From JACMLD01 sp044227095 (GTDB lineage Bacteria; Bacteroidota; Bacteroidia; Chitinophagales; Chitinophagaceae): a stretch of 64,000 bases of DNA. The stretch covers positions 124,001-188,000 of the forward strand of contig JBGAFV010000002.1 in NCBI GenBank assembly GCA_044227095.1. The letters run 5' to 3'. Both the position numbers and the translations under genes were made by a program. Shown in pieces: positions 44,865-54,185 of the stretch. How positions within the stretch are numbered: the first letter of the stretch is position 1; each line of letters begins with the position of its first letter. The notes below the pieces were generated by a model that was not told where the DNA came from, searched no databases, and was given only the letters and a program-made list of their open reading frames with translations.

Positions 44865-45962
44865 CTAACCTGGTAAGATACTTTCCTCCTTACTTGAATC
44901 TGGAAATAGTGATGAGAATGTATCAATATTTAGATCTACGTTGAAGAAATCTTTCGCTGGCTTATTGTAAATATGTATAGAATCTAAATCTGCTATTCCT
45001 AGTCTTCTCCCGAGTTCTGATTTGTATTCCGTAATTGAAAAAGAATCTGCAGGGTTATAGCAGTTAATCATCAGTTTTCTTTTGGGATTAATCTTAAAAG
45101 CATTCGCAAGATTATCGTTGATATGTTTGTCAAAAAAACCATAACCACTGACAACAATTAGCTCAGCCGCGAAACAAGCCTCCCTAAAAGCATAAAAATA
45201 AAAGTTGAATGGGTCATATGATTGCAGTTTATTCTGAACACCGAATATGATCTCCATTTTTTGCGGATCAATAGTTTGAACACCATCGACATACGTCAAT
45301 CGTGATTCTTCGTCCCTGTACCAATCCAGGGAGCCATGTAGTTTATACAAATAAAAATCTGCGGCATCATCTTTTTGAAAATCATATCTTCTGTAATCCC
45401 AAATACGGTTTTCATTGAAGCCACGCTCAATTCGACGGTTTTCAGCTTCCATGTTTTGTTCAACACACATATCATAATTAAGAGAAAATATTTTAAGATG
45501 TGTATCAATTCCACTGGTTGCAAGTTTTTTATAATAAGAACTAGCTGTCTTGAAGTCCCCGGGGGAAAGCCATTGCTCCTTTAGCTTTTTCAGAATTTCA
45601 TTTTTAAAGGCAAGCGCCTTTTCCATGTTTAGCCCCGCAACACTTATCAGTTCTTTCTCCCATGCACCTACAAAATTATAGCCCTCAAAATCCTTTGTTG
45701 AAATTCGGATAATATTATCAAGCAAACCCACCAAATTTTCGATGTTGAAAGTAATTTCCCTCAAACGAACATTTTTTATTCTCTCCAACCGAACATGTGA
45801 GCTTTCTATGTAATTATACAAATTTTTATAATCCTTCCAATCCTCGTCTAATTTCCTTTCAATCTCCTGGATCATTTGAAAAGAATTCTTTATGCCGGCA
45901 TCACAACTCGCTCCAGCTCCTAAAAGCATAATAATTTTATCTGTAGCAAAATGTTTTTTCAT
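44865..45962 (-). CDS. SIR2-family NADase effector linked to Argonaute
   Basis: This 365-residue protein has a Sir2 Rossmann core: GAGAS (15-19) for NAD, N162 in SLNYD and the catalytic H209 in KLHGSLDW. All residues needed for NAD hydrolysis appear intact. No APAZ-like domain follows: after about residue 300 the chain ends with an acidic tail. The gene starts directly after the stop of the Argonaute gene (TAA then ATG), so the two are translationally coupled. By analogy with SIR2-pAgo systems it would deplete NAD when the Argonaute detects foreign nucleic acid. Confidence 0.88.
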   Translation of the reverse strand: MKKHFATDKIIMLLGAGASCDAGIKNSFQMIQEIERKLDEDWKDYKNLYNYIESSHVRLERIKNVRLREITFNIENLVGLLDNIIRISTKDFEGYNFVGAWEKELISVAGLNMEKALAFKNEILKKLKEQWLSPGDFKTASSYYKKLATSGIDTHLKIFSLNYDMCVEQNMEAENRRIERGFNENRIWDYRRYDFQKDDAADFYLYKLHGSLDWYRDEESRLTYVDGVQTIDPQKMEIIFGVQNKLQSYDPFNFYFYAFREACFAAELIVVSGYGFFDKHINDNLANAFKINPKRKLMINCYNPADSFSITEYKSELGRRLGIADLDSIHIYNKPAKDFFNVDLNIDTFSSLFPDSSKEESILPG

Positions 45963-47843
45963 TTATAGAAACCAAGGTTTTAGGTTATTAATATCAATGT
46001 GCGAGAAATTGTATTCCTGAAACTTACCTATAAATTCAGCAATTCTTTGACAATAGAATACTGATACGGGGAGTTGTTTTGCCTTGAATCCACGCCAGTT
46101 TGCACCGGACAAGTTGATACAATCCTGTAACAATCGTTCCTTATAGGCTATATCACTCGCATGCTGCTCGTTACTAAAAAACCAAAATTTGATAAGTAAA
46201 GGATTGCCAAATCGTTTGTTAACTTTTGGGTTATTGAACTGCAATCCTTCAAACCAGACCAGAAATTCATCGTGCGACAGTTTAATGAAAGTGCTTTCAA
46301 AAGGCACAAGCGCATTTGATGCATAATCAAATCCAAAAAAATCATTCTTTGCATTAATAACCAACACACTTAATTCAACATCCGGAGCTATTTTTTTGAT
46401 AACCTTCGCAATAATTCTTTCTTTGCTGATTCTGAAAGGTACATGAATAGATATCTTTTTATATCCTGCATTATTAATGATCAGCGCAATATTATTCACC
46501 AATTGATTATAATAGTTATCGTCTGTTTCGACTCCTTCACCGAGTACCTGAATATCTTTGAAGATTCCACTGGAATCGGTCAAAACGGAATAGGTGATAT
46601 TTTTTTTAACAGTATTACCCTCTTCTCCTTTTTCAATTGTGTAAGATTGACCAATGCCTATAATTAAATATTCAGCCGTAGTTGGCTTCATTTTCCAGGG
46701 TTTTCCACCTGCCTTTGCAAATAATTGAAGACCGATATTACTCAATGAATATTTAAGGGAATATTCATTCTTCACTAATTCCTTTGTAACCACCTGACAC
46801 GGTATCTTCTCCTGAGTGAACTTATGTTTTAACCAAAAGTATAACCTATCATCCTCATCGTCTTTTTTAGAATTAGTAATGATTATAGGAATTACGTTTT
46901 TACCCAATGCCTTTATTTTGCCAATTTCCGCATCTAATAATTCTTCATTGAACTCATCAAGAGCGGAACCTGTAATTACATCGTTGGTGAAATTTACTTT
47001 AAACAATTTGTTCATTCCGCTAAATGTATTCGGACTTGATTCCCCTCTTAATCCTTTAAGCAAAGACACGGCGATATCTCTGTCTGCCTTCCGGTATAAG
47101 AAATAAAATCTAACGGGATCGGAAATTGATTCCAGTGGCGGAAATTTTGACAAACCCAAATAGGAAGAATTACCAACGTTATTACCTCCGAAAATATACA
47201 CTTTGGGATTCAGCAGCCTGCTGGATAAAGTAGTAAGTTCGGTAGAGATAGTACTTATAAATCCTTGATTAAGTCTTGGTAGAAAATTTTGAATAAATGT
47301 CTGCAGATAACCATGCTTGAATAAATAATAATCGAAATTAGCCGCCCCTTTTTGATTCATGGTGCCGCTTGCAATTAGAATATCCTTGTCTAATTTAAAT
47401 AGCTCCTTTCCATGTTCGTCTTTATCAACTATGAAACAATAATCAAAAAGAATACCCCAGATTTGCTTTGATTTCAAATAAAAGGGTTCAATCCAAATGC
47501 ACTTTCTGCCCTTTGGATGCTTTTCCAAAGTAAAATGGATTCGACGGTTATACTCATTTTCTCTTCTTATAAAATGTTCGATATTATTTGCAGCAGACAA
47601 CAACGCTTCGTACAGAACTTTTGATATCAACCCAATTTTGGCAAAAGGAGGCAATTTATATTTTTCAAAACCAGGCGTTTCTGAATACGTTATTTTATAC
47701 TTTACATTATTCCCTTTGTCATCCTTGAAATCATAATAGTCAAACCCTTCCTGGAATTGATTCTCCAGTAGAGGTTTCCGGTAAATGGTTATACCAAAGT
47801 CCTGATCTTTGAATGCTAAAAAATTTAAGCTAATCTCACTCAT
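45963..47843 (-). CDS. Prokaryotic Argonaute, catalytically inactive, with N-terminal APAZ-like half
   Basis: This 626-residue protein has MID and PIWI domains preceded by about 210 residues that resemble the N-L1-L2/APAZ region. MID marks are PKVYIFGGNN (213-222), Y335/K339 in YFWLK, Q350 and K377 in AKAGGKPW, which form a 5'-phosphate pocket. The PIWI domain has IGIGQS where an active enzyme has G-I-D, and HVPFR where R-D-G is expected, so slicing is not possible. The C-terminal LPVSVFYCQRIAEFIG is typical. Length lies between short pAgos (about 450-500) and full long pAgos (about 700 or more), and no clear PAZ is seen. It is the first gene of the operon. Confidence 0.85.
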   Translation of the reverse strand: MSEISLNFLAFKDQDFGITIYRKPLLENQFQEGFDYYDFKDDKGNNVKYKITYSETPGFEKYKLPPFAKIGLISKVLYEALLSAANNIEHFIRRENEYNRRIHFTLEKHPKGRKCIWIEPFYLKSKQIWGILFDYCFIVDKDEHGKELFKLDKDILIASGTMNQKGAANFDYYLFKHGYLQTFIQNFLPRLNQGFISTISTELTTLSSRLLNPKVYIFGGNNVGNSSYLGLSKFPPLESISDPVRFYFLYRKADRDIAVSLLKGLRGESSPNTFSGMNKLFKVNFTNDVITGSALDEFNEELLDAEIGKIKALGKNVIPIIITNSKKDDEDDRLYFWLKHKFTQEKIPCQVVTKELVKNEYSLKYSLSNIGLQLFAKAGGKPWKMKPTTAEYLIIGIGQSYTIEKGEEGNTVKKNITYSVLTDSSGIFKDIQVLGEGVETDDNYYNQLVNNIALIINNAGYKKISIHVPFRISKERIIAKVIKKIAPDVELSVLVINAKNDFFGFDYASNALVPFESTFIKLSHDEFLVWFEGLQFNNPKVNKRFGNPLLIKFWFFSNEQHASDIAYKERLLQDCINLSGANWRGFKAKQLPVSVFYCQRIAEFIGKFQEYNFSHIDINNLKPWFL

Positions 47844-48209
47844 AACGCTTTAAATCTGATGATGGTTACATCCAAATATACTGCATGTTTTAGCATTATT
47901 CCGACACCGCAATTGCGCGGTGTTCAATATTTTATTGAACCGCTATCAATACTGTACGATACTAGTCGAATTTGTAAAAAAACGGGCAGAATTGGAGAAA
48001 GTTATACCCATGTTGTCAATAACTTTTAGGTGGTGTTACTAGCAAAAAATCAGAATATGGGCCTTACGAAAGCTGACAAACCTAAGATTGGTTTTAATTT
48101 GGGAATCTGTACTTATCTGCCTGCGCATCATCATCGGTCCGGACTCACTTATATCCAGGTTAGATGATTGTGAAAATAACAAGCGACAAAAAATTATTCT
48201 AAGAAAGTT
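47844..48209. other. Spacer upstream of the Argonaute gene with a -7 box and stem-loops
   Basis: A good -7 box TATATTTG (47880-47873, minus strand) lies 30 bases before the Argonaute ATG. Further upstream, GCGG/GTTCAAT (917-928 of the 47 kb block) can pair with ATTGAAC/CGC (934-943). An overlapping ACCGC/GCGGT pairing competes with it. No T-run follows, so it is not a simple terminator. The rest of the 366 bases has no recognisable gene. Confidence 0.5.
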
Positions 48210-49142
48210 TCAACTCTTCAGTTTTGCAAAATGATTTCTTATAACGTCGTCAGGATCTTCCAGACTTTTTATTAATCCATTTTTAGTTCCCAATATGAAT
48301 TTATCAGATTGGCGTTTCTGATATTCGTTATTGCTTACTACACTTAACAAGCCCATTGTTAAGTTCTCGGTCATTCTTCCAAGCATCAGTTTATCAAGTT
48401 GATGTCCCCACGGTCTCAATAGCAACAGATGATGTTTATTAATGGGCATAGTTAGAGTATTAGTAGGATCCATAGGTATTAGGTGTAGTTTAGAATCCTC
48501 ACCTTTGGCAGACACCGGGTTATCACTGGTGATAAATTCATAGCTACCATCAACTTTGACAACAGTGACTACATCATTAACCATTCTCAATCGTGTTAGT
48601 TTGAAAATATGCTGCGCTGTACTCAATGCTATTGCAGGCTGGACATTCTTACGATTTTCTTTCTGCAAAGCCTCGAGAGATTTCCCAGCAATGGATATTT
48701 CCTCATCTCCGAGGAAAAATGAATCGTGTCCACTGGCCTGTGTAGTATAAAATGCCCGTTCATAAACGCCATCCATGAACTTATTATGAAAGTTATTCCA
48801 TGAATTATTTCGATAAAACATAGAAACGACAAAACTAATAATTGAATATCTCTCAGAGGGAGTTAAAAACTCTTTGTCAGGGTCCATTAATACTTTGTAG
48901 ATATCATCATATTCGCATTCATACAACTTGCCATACATAGTTTCTAAAAACTGCCTTGCTTCAACCGTTTCACCCGGCAAGGCATAGATATCCTTTTCCA
49001 CACAAATGTTGTTGATGTTAGGGCTGAAAATTGTTCCCGTTTCTTTATTTAAAGCGTCAATAAAATAATCGCCCTTTCTTTCAGTTGAAAAATATTTTAA
49101 GTAAGTCCGAGGGACATAGTGCATTCTACGCGTTTCTAACAT
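48210..49142 (-). CDS. DUF4238 family protein
   Basis: This 310-residue protein opens with the DUF4238 signature HYVPRTYLKYFS and later has FITSDNPVS and PMDPTNTLTMPI, all typical of the family. The function is not established, though members often occur in defence and mobile regions. The start could be M1 or M7 (49124). It is minus-strand, 366 bases upstream of the Argonaute operon and probably transcribed separately. Confidence 0.85.
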   Translation of the reverse strand: MLETRRMHYVPRTYLKYFSTERKGDYFIDALNKETGTIFSPNINNICVEKDIYALPGETVEARQFLETMYGKLYECEYDDIYKVLMDPDKEFLTPSERYSIISFVVSMFYRNNSWNNFHNKFMDGVYERAFYTTQASGHDSFFLGDEEISIAGKSLEALQKENRKNVQPAIALSTAQHIFKLTRLRMVNDVVTVVKVDGSYEFITSDNPVSAKGEDSKLHLIPMDPTNTLTMPINKHHLLLLRPWGHQLDKLMLGRMTENLTMGLLSVVSNNEYQKRQSDKFILGTKNGLIKSLEDPDDVIRNHFAKLKS

Positions 49143-49429
49143 GAATCAAAAATACGTTTTTTTTATTAAGTTTGCTAAGGATATTAGTAATGTGATAGGA
49201 GCTCGGAATAATCGTTGAACACAATCGTAAAAAATATCGTCTTACGGCAGAACGTATAAATCTAATGGCCAGACTGTCGCTGCCCGGAAGCATGAGTTTC
49301 GTTTGGAATGCAACCTCCCTATGCTGAAAAAAAGGAATTTGAAGGATGAACATTGCCACTGGCGACTATTGACTGTTAATTGCCCTGGTATATTTTTTAG
49401 AGCTATGACCGCCGAAATGATCAGGTAGT

Positions 49430-50152
49430 TTACCGGGGAAACAAGATATGATCGAATTGCCGCGCATTCGTTTCTGTCAGGGCAAACTGTGCCTTTGCAT
49501 TGGGATAATAAACCCATTGATTAGTAAAATAACCTTGCAGCAGTACTCCGGAAACAGAGCGCCCAAAATATTCATCAGTGGCAAAAAATCCATCCCTGCC
49601 CATCAAAAAATCATTCAGGTCAATCTCGTTTATATATGTCTGTATGGATGGATTAACACAGATTATATAAGGCAGCTGATGACGCTCAATGATGGAGCGG
49701 TATTTAGACTCTTTAATTTGCAATTTGGATTGGGCGCCGCAAAGAAATGCAGTATCAATGGTCTTTCCTTCCCCATAGTCAACGATGGGAATGCCGGGAT
49801 TATCGATCTGAAATCTTCTCAACTCGCGACTGCGTTCTATGCTCGCCAAACATTCCTCTTGCGGGGTATTCAACCTCAACACTTCGCAAAGAATACGCTG
49901 ACAATTCACTGTCACCGACCAATCGGGTCGCTGTCCATCCAATGGTGCGTTGTACTGTAGTTCGCTGCACAATGGGTCGAAGAACAAACCGGTACGTATT
50001 TCAGCCAGGGTGGAAAAGAAATTAACAGCGTGTTTTTCTTTCCGAAGATACTGAAGCATGGAAAGCGATCGCTTCTTGTCGAATGACTCAATAGCCTCAA
50101 CCAGCGCAGGCTGCGTTTCCAGAAATTCCTCGGCAATAGTACTGGTTTGCAT
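49430..50152 (-). CDS. Uncharacterised protein, possibly PD-(D/E)XK-like
   Basis: This 240-residue protein contains EIRTGLFFD, then RPDWSVTVNCQRILCEVLRLN, and later YIICVNPS. The spacing of Glu, Asp and E-x-x resembles the PD-(D/E)XK core (E...PD...ExK). However, the usual lysine is a leucine (EVLRL), so it may be inactive or only structurally alike. It lies between DUF4238 and the mobilisation genes, 67 bases after the coupling-protein gene. A defence or accessory role is inferred from context only. Confidence 0.5.
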   Translation of the reverse strand: MQTSTIAEEFLETQPALVEAIESFDKKRSLSMLQYLRKEKHAVNFFSTLAEIRTGLFFDPLCSELQYNAPLDGQRPDWSVTVNCQRILCEVLRLNTPQEECLASIERSRELRRFQIDNPGIPIVDYGEGKTIDTAFLCGAQSKLQIKESKYRSIIERHQLPYIICVNPSIQTYINEIDLNDFLMGRDGFFATDEYFGRSVSGVLLQGYFTNQWVYYPNAKAQFALTETNARQFDHILFPR

Positions 50153-50219
50153 AATGTAAAGATACTATTACCATAAAATCGTCGAAAATCTGTCAGGGTG
50201 ACAAGCACCATATTGCCAG

Positions 50220-52178
50220 CTACTCCTTTTGTAATTTCAACTCTTCAACCTCCCGTTCAATCAACCGCTTCACTTCCAGCTTAACCTGATAGTAGTTATC
50301 TAAGACCTGTTGTTGAGTCACCTTTGAAATAATTGGAATATCCTTATAAGTCTTTAGCTCTTCAGTTAACTGAACGGTATTGTTTATTATGTCTGCGTGA
50401 AACATCTTGAGCTGAATTTTTTGCCCTGGATCGTCTGCTACCATACCGACGAATTCGCCAGATGAAAGGCCCGCTATTTTAGAAGCAGGAATAGCACTGT
50501 CGAGTTGCCTGGAATGACTAATCGAAGTATCTGTTCGATTGACAGAAACACTTTGCCGGTCTTGCATAATTTTGCCAAAGCGCTCCGAAAGTAATTTGGC
50601 TGTTTCCCCCATTACCTGGCCACTAATAATGTTTCCAGTGATATTTACTATAACATCGGCCTGCTCTTTGCCATAATCTTTTTTCAGCTGGCTGAAATCC
50701 TGCATAGCTAATGTGGTGGCCACCTTGTTGCTTCTCGCTGTTGCAATGAGACTGTCCATGTTATTAAAATAAATGGTGGGAAATTCATCAAAGATCAAAC
50801 TGCATTTTAGCATCCCCTTTTTATTTACCTGTCGTATCAATCGTGAAATATACAATGACAATACAGCTCCATAAATTTGTTGCTTTTCCGGGTTATTACC
50901 TACGCATACAATTTTGGGATGTTTAGGATTATTGATATCCAAGGTAAAATCATTACCCGACAAGACCCAATACAATTGCGGGGAGGCCAAACGTGCCATA
51001 CCAATTTTTGCAGAAGCCACCTGGCCTTCCAGTTGCTCCATAGCATCATTCTGGTAAGCAGTAATAAATGGGTTGACTAGTACTTCAATTTCGGGTTGGG
51101 TGTTGAGAACAGGAAATAATTCATCGTATTCGGTCTGCATCAATTCTATCACATGTGGCAAAGTGCAATATTTTCCATTTTCATATTTCCGTAAAAACCA
51201 AATGATGGCTGTGACAAAGTTGATAGGAGATTCAACAAAGAAATCGCCTTGTTTATTAATCCATTCCCGGTTCAACCCCAACAGTATGGTTCTGGCGGAT
51301 TCTGTTGCGTCTGTAATATCATTCATGGTGTCCGGATCCAGGGGGTTACAGCGATGAGAAATAGAAAGGTTGTCAAAATTAATGACATAGAATGAAGGTT
51401 TTACTACATAGTGGTGTTTGTTTTGATGCAGCCAGTTGTAAACAATCTTTGAGAGGTCGTCGTATTTAAAGTCGTATACAAACATCGCGAAACCTTTTTC
51501 AATATGTTGTTTGATGACATGCTGTATCACAAACCAACTTTTACCGGCGCCGGGACTTCCAATGACCAGCAACCCCCGGAAAGGATTGATAATATTGATC
51601 CAGCTTTTCCGTATACGCCCTTTGAGATTATATCTGGCTGTTAAATTAATGGAATATTCATTCGATAATAGCTGTTCTTCCTGAGGAAACGTTTCATTCA
51701 ATGCATTGAAAACGTCGGGTGAAAGATTTATTTTGATCAACCGGCTTAATAAGTTCCCGCCAGCGAGCACCAATAAGAACCCCAGCGCTGTTACGGCCAT
51801 ATACACGATAGCAACCGTTTTAATGTCCGTTTGCCAATGCAGCAACCAGTTGCTGGCAAAATAAACCATTGCACCAGTTAACAGATATACAACAATCGTA
51901 TTGCGTTTAAACCGCTGATCTTTTTTCCCTTGTGCACCCATTAATGAAATACCCAGCAGCGCTATCGCAATGCATTTGGAAAAATAAGAACTACTAAATA
52001 ACCCTGTACGTATGATGTTCGTGATAAGCCTGTCGGATATCATGCTTCGCAGTCCCCATTGAACAAAGGCTCCGTAACAGTAATAATAAAAATGCAGCAA
52101 TAAAATTACAATGCTGGCTAACCTTGTCAGGTCAAGTATTTTCCTGAGCCCCTGTTCATTCTCCCCGGTATGTGACAT
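50220..52178 (-). CDS. Conjugative coupling protein (VirD4/TraG family)
   Basis: This 652-residue protein has four membrane segments near the N-terminus (about residues 20-42, 64-81, 93-112 and 121-142) and then a cytoplasmic AAA-like motor domain. It has Walker A GSPGAGKS (207-214), Walker B LIFDEFPTIY and the QDFSQL region. This is the layout of type IV coupling proteins (called MobC in some Bacteroidota elements). It docks relaxase-DNA to a mating channel. It follows the relaxase gene by 17 bases. No other type IV secretion genes are present in the window. Confidence 0.9.
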   Translation of the reverse strand: MSHTGENEQGLRKILDLTRLASIVILLLHFYYYCYGAFVQWGLRSMISDRLITNIIRTGLFSSSYFSKCIAIALLGISLMGAQGKKDQRFKRNTIVVYLLTGAMVYFASNWLLHWQTDIKTVAIVYMAVTALGFLLVLAGGNLLSRLIKINLSPDVFNALNETFPQEEQLLSNEYSINLTARYNLKGRIRKSWINIINPFRGLLVIGSPGAGKSWFVIQHVIKQHIEKGFAMFVYDFKYDDLSKIVYNWLHQNKHHYVVKPSFYVINFDNLSISHRCNPLDPDTMNDITDATESARTILLGLNREWINKQGDFFVESPINFVTAIIWFLRKYENGKYCTLPHVIELMQTEYDELFPVLNTQPEIEVLVNPFITAYQNDAMEQLEGQVASAKIGMARLASPQLYWVLSGNDFTLDINNPKHPKIVCVGNNPEKQQIYGAVLSLYISRLIRQVNKKGMLKCSLIFDEFPTIYFNNMDSLIATARSNKVATTLAMQDFSQLKKDYGKEQADVIVNITGNIISGQVMGETAKLLSERFGKIMQDRQSVSVNRTDTSISHSRQLDSAIPASKIAGLSSGEFVGMVADDPGQKIQLKMFHADIINNTVQLTEELKTYKDIPIISKVTQQQVLDNYYQVKLEVKRLIEREVEELKLQKE

Positions 52179-52195
52179 ATAATTTGTTTATTATT

Positions 52196-53467
52196 TTATA
52201 AATCAGGTTTCTTTCTTTTCCTTTTTCGTTTCTTTTTCAATAAGCTATTGGGTGCATCATATTGTTGTTTCGTCTGAAACAATGCTTCAGCCAAACATTC
52301 TAACCTTACAGCAACAATGTCCGGCTTCTCTTCCTGTTTCTTCACTCCTGTTCGCTGCTCTAATGGGGTGCTGGTGTTATTGGTTGTTTCCTCCCTTTGT
52401 TTGAATGAATGCCCAGGTGAATTTGTAAGCCTGCTCTGCAGGGCAGCTGCACTGTAACTCTTACCCAAATCACTTCCATTGAAGACAACTTTATTTTGGT
52501 TGTCAACGAATGTGATACCGTACAGCCGGCCTTCTGCGTTCTGGCGTAGCAGCGTGTAAATATTTTTGCTTTCCAATTGCACTGTTAACTCCTTTAATGT
52601 AACTGGCTGCTTAAAAAGACAATCATCGAGCTTCGCCCGCACAAAAGCTTTTACATTTTCTTTGACGACCTGATTTGCCATCATTTTCTTTTCCAGGTTG
52701 TTCAACGTGGGCTCGCAACCAATCAAACTTGCTTTGATTGGAACCCCCACTTTATTGCCATTGTCATCAAGAACCCGGTAAACCAATCCACGGTGCTTAA
52801 AAATCCTTCCCTCTTCTTTGCCACGATCAGCAATTACATTGTATTGACGTAAAGCGGCGTTGAATTCTGGGAGCGATCCAAACTTGTATTGGTTAAAAAT
52901 CATTGTAACAATATTTGCAATAGCTTTCTTGGTTTCCGATTTACCATATACCAATTTCACAGGGTTCACCGGTTTAGTTGAAAGCAAGATGTGTTGCTGT
53001 TTCTCTGCTTTTAACAGGCCGTATTCTTTTTCGATTTCCTTCCTCGCTTTTTCAGATTGATTCCTGCCGATGTTGTGCGTATTGATCCGGCTGCCATCAG
53101 GTTGAATCGTCGTACTTACAATGTGAATGTGCGGATGCCCGGCATCTTCATGTTTATAGACCAGGAATGGCTGACGGCCAAATCCAATTTTGTTCATGTA
53201 TTTGTCAGCAATAGCAATTAGCTTTTGATTGCTGTGTTTTTCTGATGGATCAAAATTCAACGACACGTGCAATGTTTTTGTAGTTGCTCTTTCGTTCAAC
53301 ACGTTCAACCTTTCAAGGCCTGCCAGTTTCTGATAGAAATTCATATCGTTTGCTTCTTTGAGGTATCCTGCTGCATGCAGGCAAATGGCGGTCTTCTTCT
53401 GCACTTTCTTTTCGTTGTAGTTGAGTGCAGCTATAACACTTTTCGGCATTGTTATTTTTGCGACCAT
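52196..53467 (-). CDS. Relaxase (MobB / VirD2-like mobilisation nuclease)
   Basis: This 423-residue protein has an N-terminal relaxase domain. A conserved Tyr region (ALNYNEKK, Y17) is followed by LHVSLNFDPSE and the metal-binding triad HPHIH (H111, H113, H115). The C-terminal third is basic (KKKRKRKRKK near the end). It nicks at oriT and becomes covalently linked to the transferred strand. Its start overlaps the end of the accessory gene by 16 bases, and the coupling protein follows, so the three form one mobilisation operon. Confidence 0.92.
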   Translation of the reverse strand: MVAKITMPKSVIAALNYNEKKVQKKTAICLHAAGYLKEANDMNFYQKLAGLERLNVLNERATTKTLHVSLNFDPSEKHSNQKLIAIADKYMNKIGFGRQPFLVYKHEDAGHPHIHIVSTTIQPDGSRINTHNIGRNQSEKARKEIEKEYGLLKAEKQQHILLSTKPVNPVKLVYGKSETKKAIANIVTMIFNQYKFGSLPEFNAALRQYNVIADRGKEEGRIFKHRGLVYRVLDDNGNKVGVPIKASLIGCEPTLNNLEKKMMANQVVKENVKAFVRAKLDDCLFKQPVTLKELTVQLESKNIYTLLRQNAEGRLYGITFVDNQNKVVFNGSDLGKSYSAAALQSRLTNSPGHSFKQREETTNNTSTPLEQRTGVKKQEEKPDIVAVRLECLAEALFQTKQQYDAPNSLLKKKRKRKRKKPDL

Positions 53468-53847
53468 TGTTCATAGAGTTGGTTCACCTTGCAATTGATT
53501 TGTGCTGTTTGCGTGATGAACGCCTGGTGAAGCTGATCATACTGTTGCACCCAAATTCTGAATTCCGGTATTTTTTCAAGCAAGTGAAGTTTGTGTACAG
53601 CCTGGTTGAAATTATTACCCATTGCACCCAACTCTTTTTTTAGCTCAAGCATAGATTCCAAAAAATCATCTGCAGACTGGTTGCGGTATTTTACGAGCAC
53701 AGGTTTTTGCAAACTGAGTTTTCGTAAATAAGTGCTCAGGTATTTTTCGGTGGTGCGTTTCCTGATTTTTTCAGCCGCTTCGAATTCGGAAGCATTCATC
53801 CTTACCACTACCATTTTATTCCTTACCCCGTTTTCTTTCTTCTTCAT
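53452..53847 (-). CDS. Mobilisation accessory protein (MobA-like, ribbon-helix-helix)
   Basis: Start chosen at ATG 53847 (MKKKENGVRNKMVVVRMN), giving 131 residues. The longer frame to 53955 would run across the inverted repeats at 53898-53933 and is not supported. The pattern KMVVVRMNASEFEAAEKIRKRT matches the ribbon-helix-helix N-terminus of Bacteroidota MobA/MobC-type proteins, which bind oriT and recruit the relaxase. It overlaps the relaxase gene by 16 bases. Confidence 0.82.
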   Translation of the reverse strand: MKKKENGVRNKMVVVRMNASEFEAAEKIRKRTTEKYLSTYLRKLSLQKPVLVKYRNQSADDFLESMLELKKELGAMGNNFNQAVHKLHLLEKIPEFRIWVQQYDQLHQAFITQTAQINCKVNQLYEQWSQK

Positions 53848-53881
53848 GGCTTGTAATTTTCTGATTCGATACCCCGAAACG

Positions 53882-53933
53882 ACTCCGGAGTGAAGGGCAA
53901 GATGACCCAAACGTATAACGTTTGTACATCTTG
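53882..53933. other. Candidate origin of transfer (oriT)
   Basis: Just upstream of the mobilisation operon lie two symmetric elements. ACTCCGGAGT (53882-53891) is a 10-bp perfect palindrome. CAAGATG (53898-53904) and CATCTTG (53927-53933) form inverted arms around an inner AAACGT/ACGTTT pair. Such inverted repeats next to the accessory and relaxase genes are typical oriT organisation. The nick site cannot be named from sequence. Confidence 0.6.
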
Positions 53934-54185
53934 CCATGTGCAAGACCTGGCACATTATTCCTTAGTCTTTCTGATAATATTGTTCATCAATGAAACCATC
54001 ACATTATTAGTTTTCACAGCCTCAACTTCATTTCAAAAAATGATGAAATTCCAATTTGTATTAGCTGTAACTTTTGTTCCTTATTAAAGATAAATTTTAT
54101 AGCATCCTATTATAGAAGCTGACCATACTTTAGCCATGCGGGAAAATGCGTTGCAAGCAATCTTTCAAAATCATACATTCGCACG

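Noticed and set aside
45963..47843. Argonaute as an active guide-directed nuclease
   Set aside because: The first catalytic Asp of PIWI is replaced (IGIGQS) and the R-D-G region reads HVPFR, so slicing residues are missing.
47917..47943. Hairpin upstream of the Argonaute gene as a terminator
   Set aside because: No T-run on either strand, so it was kept only as a structured element.
49126..49517. Two overlapping short open frames between DUF4238 and the 49430 gene
   Set aside because: Low-complexity, no motif, and partly overlapping the real genes in other frames.
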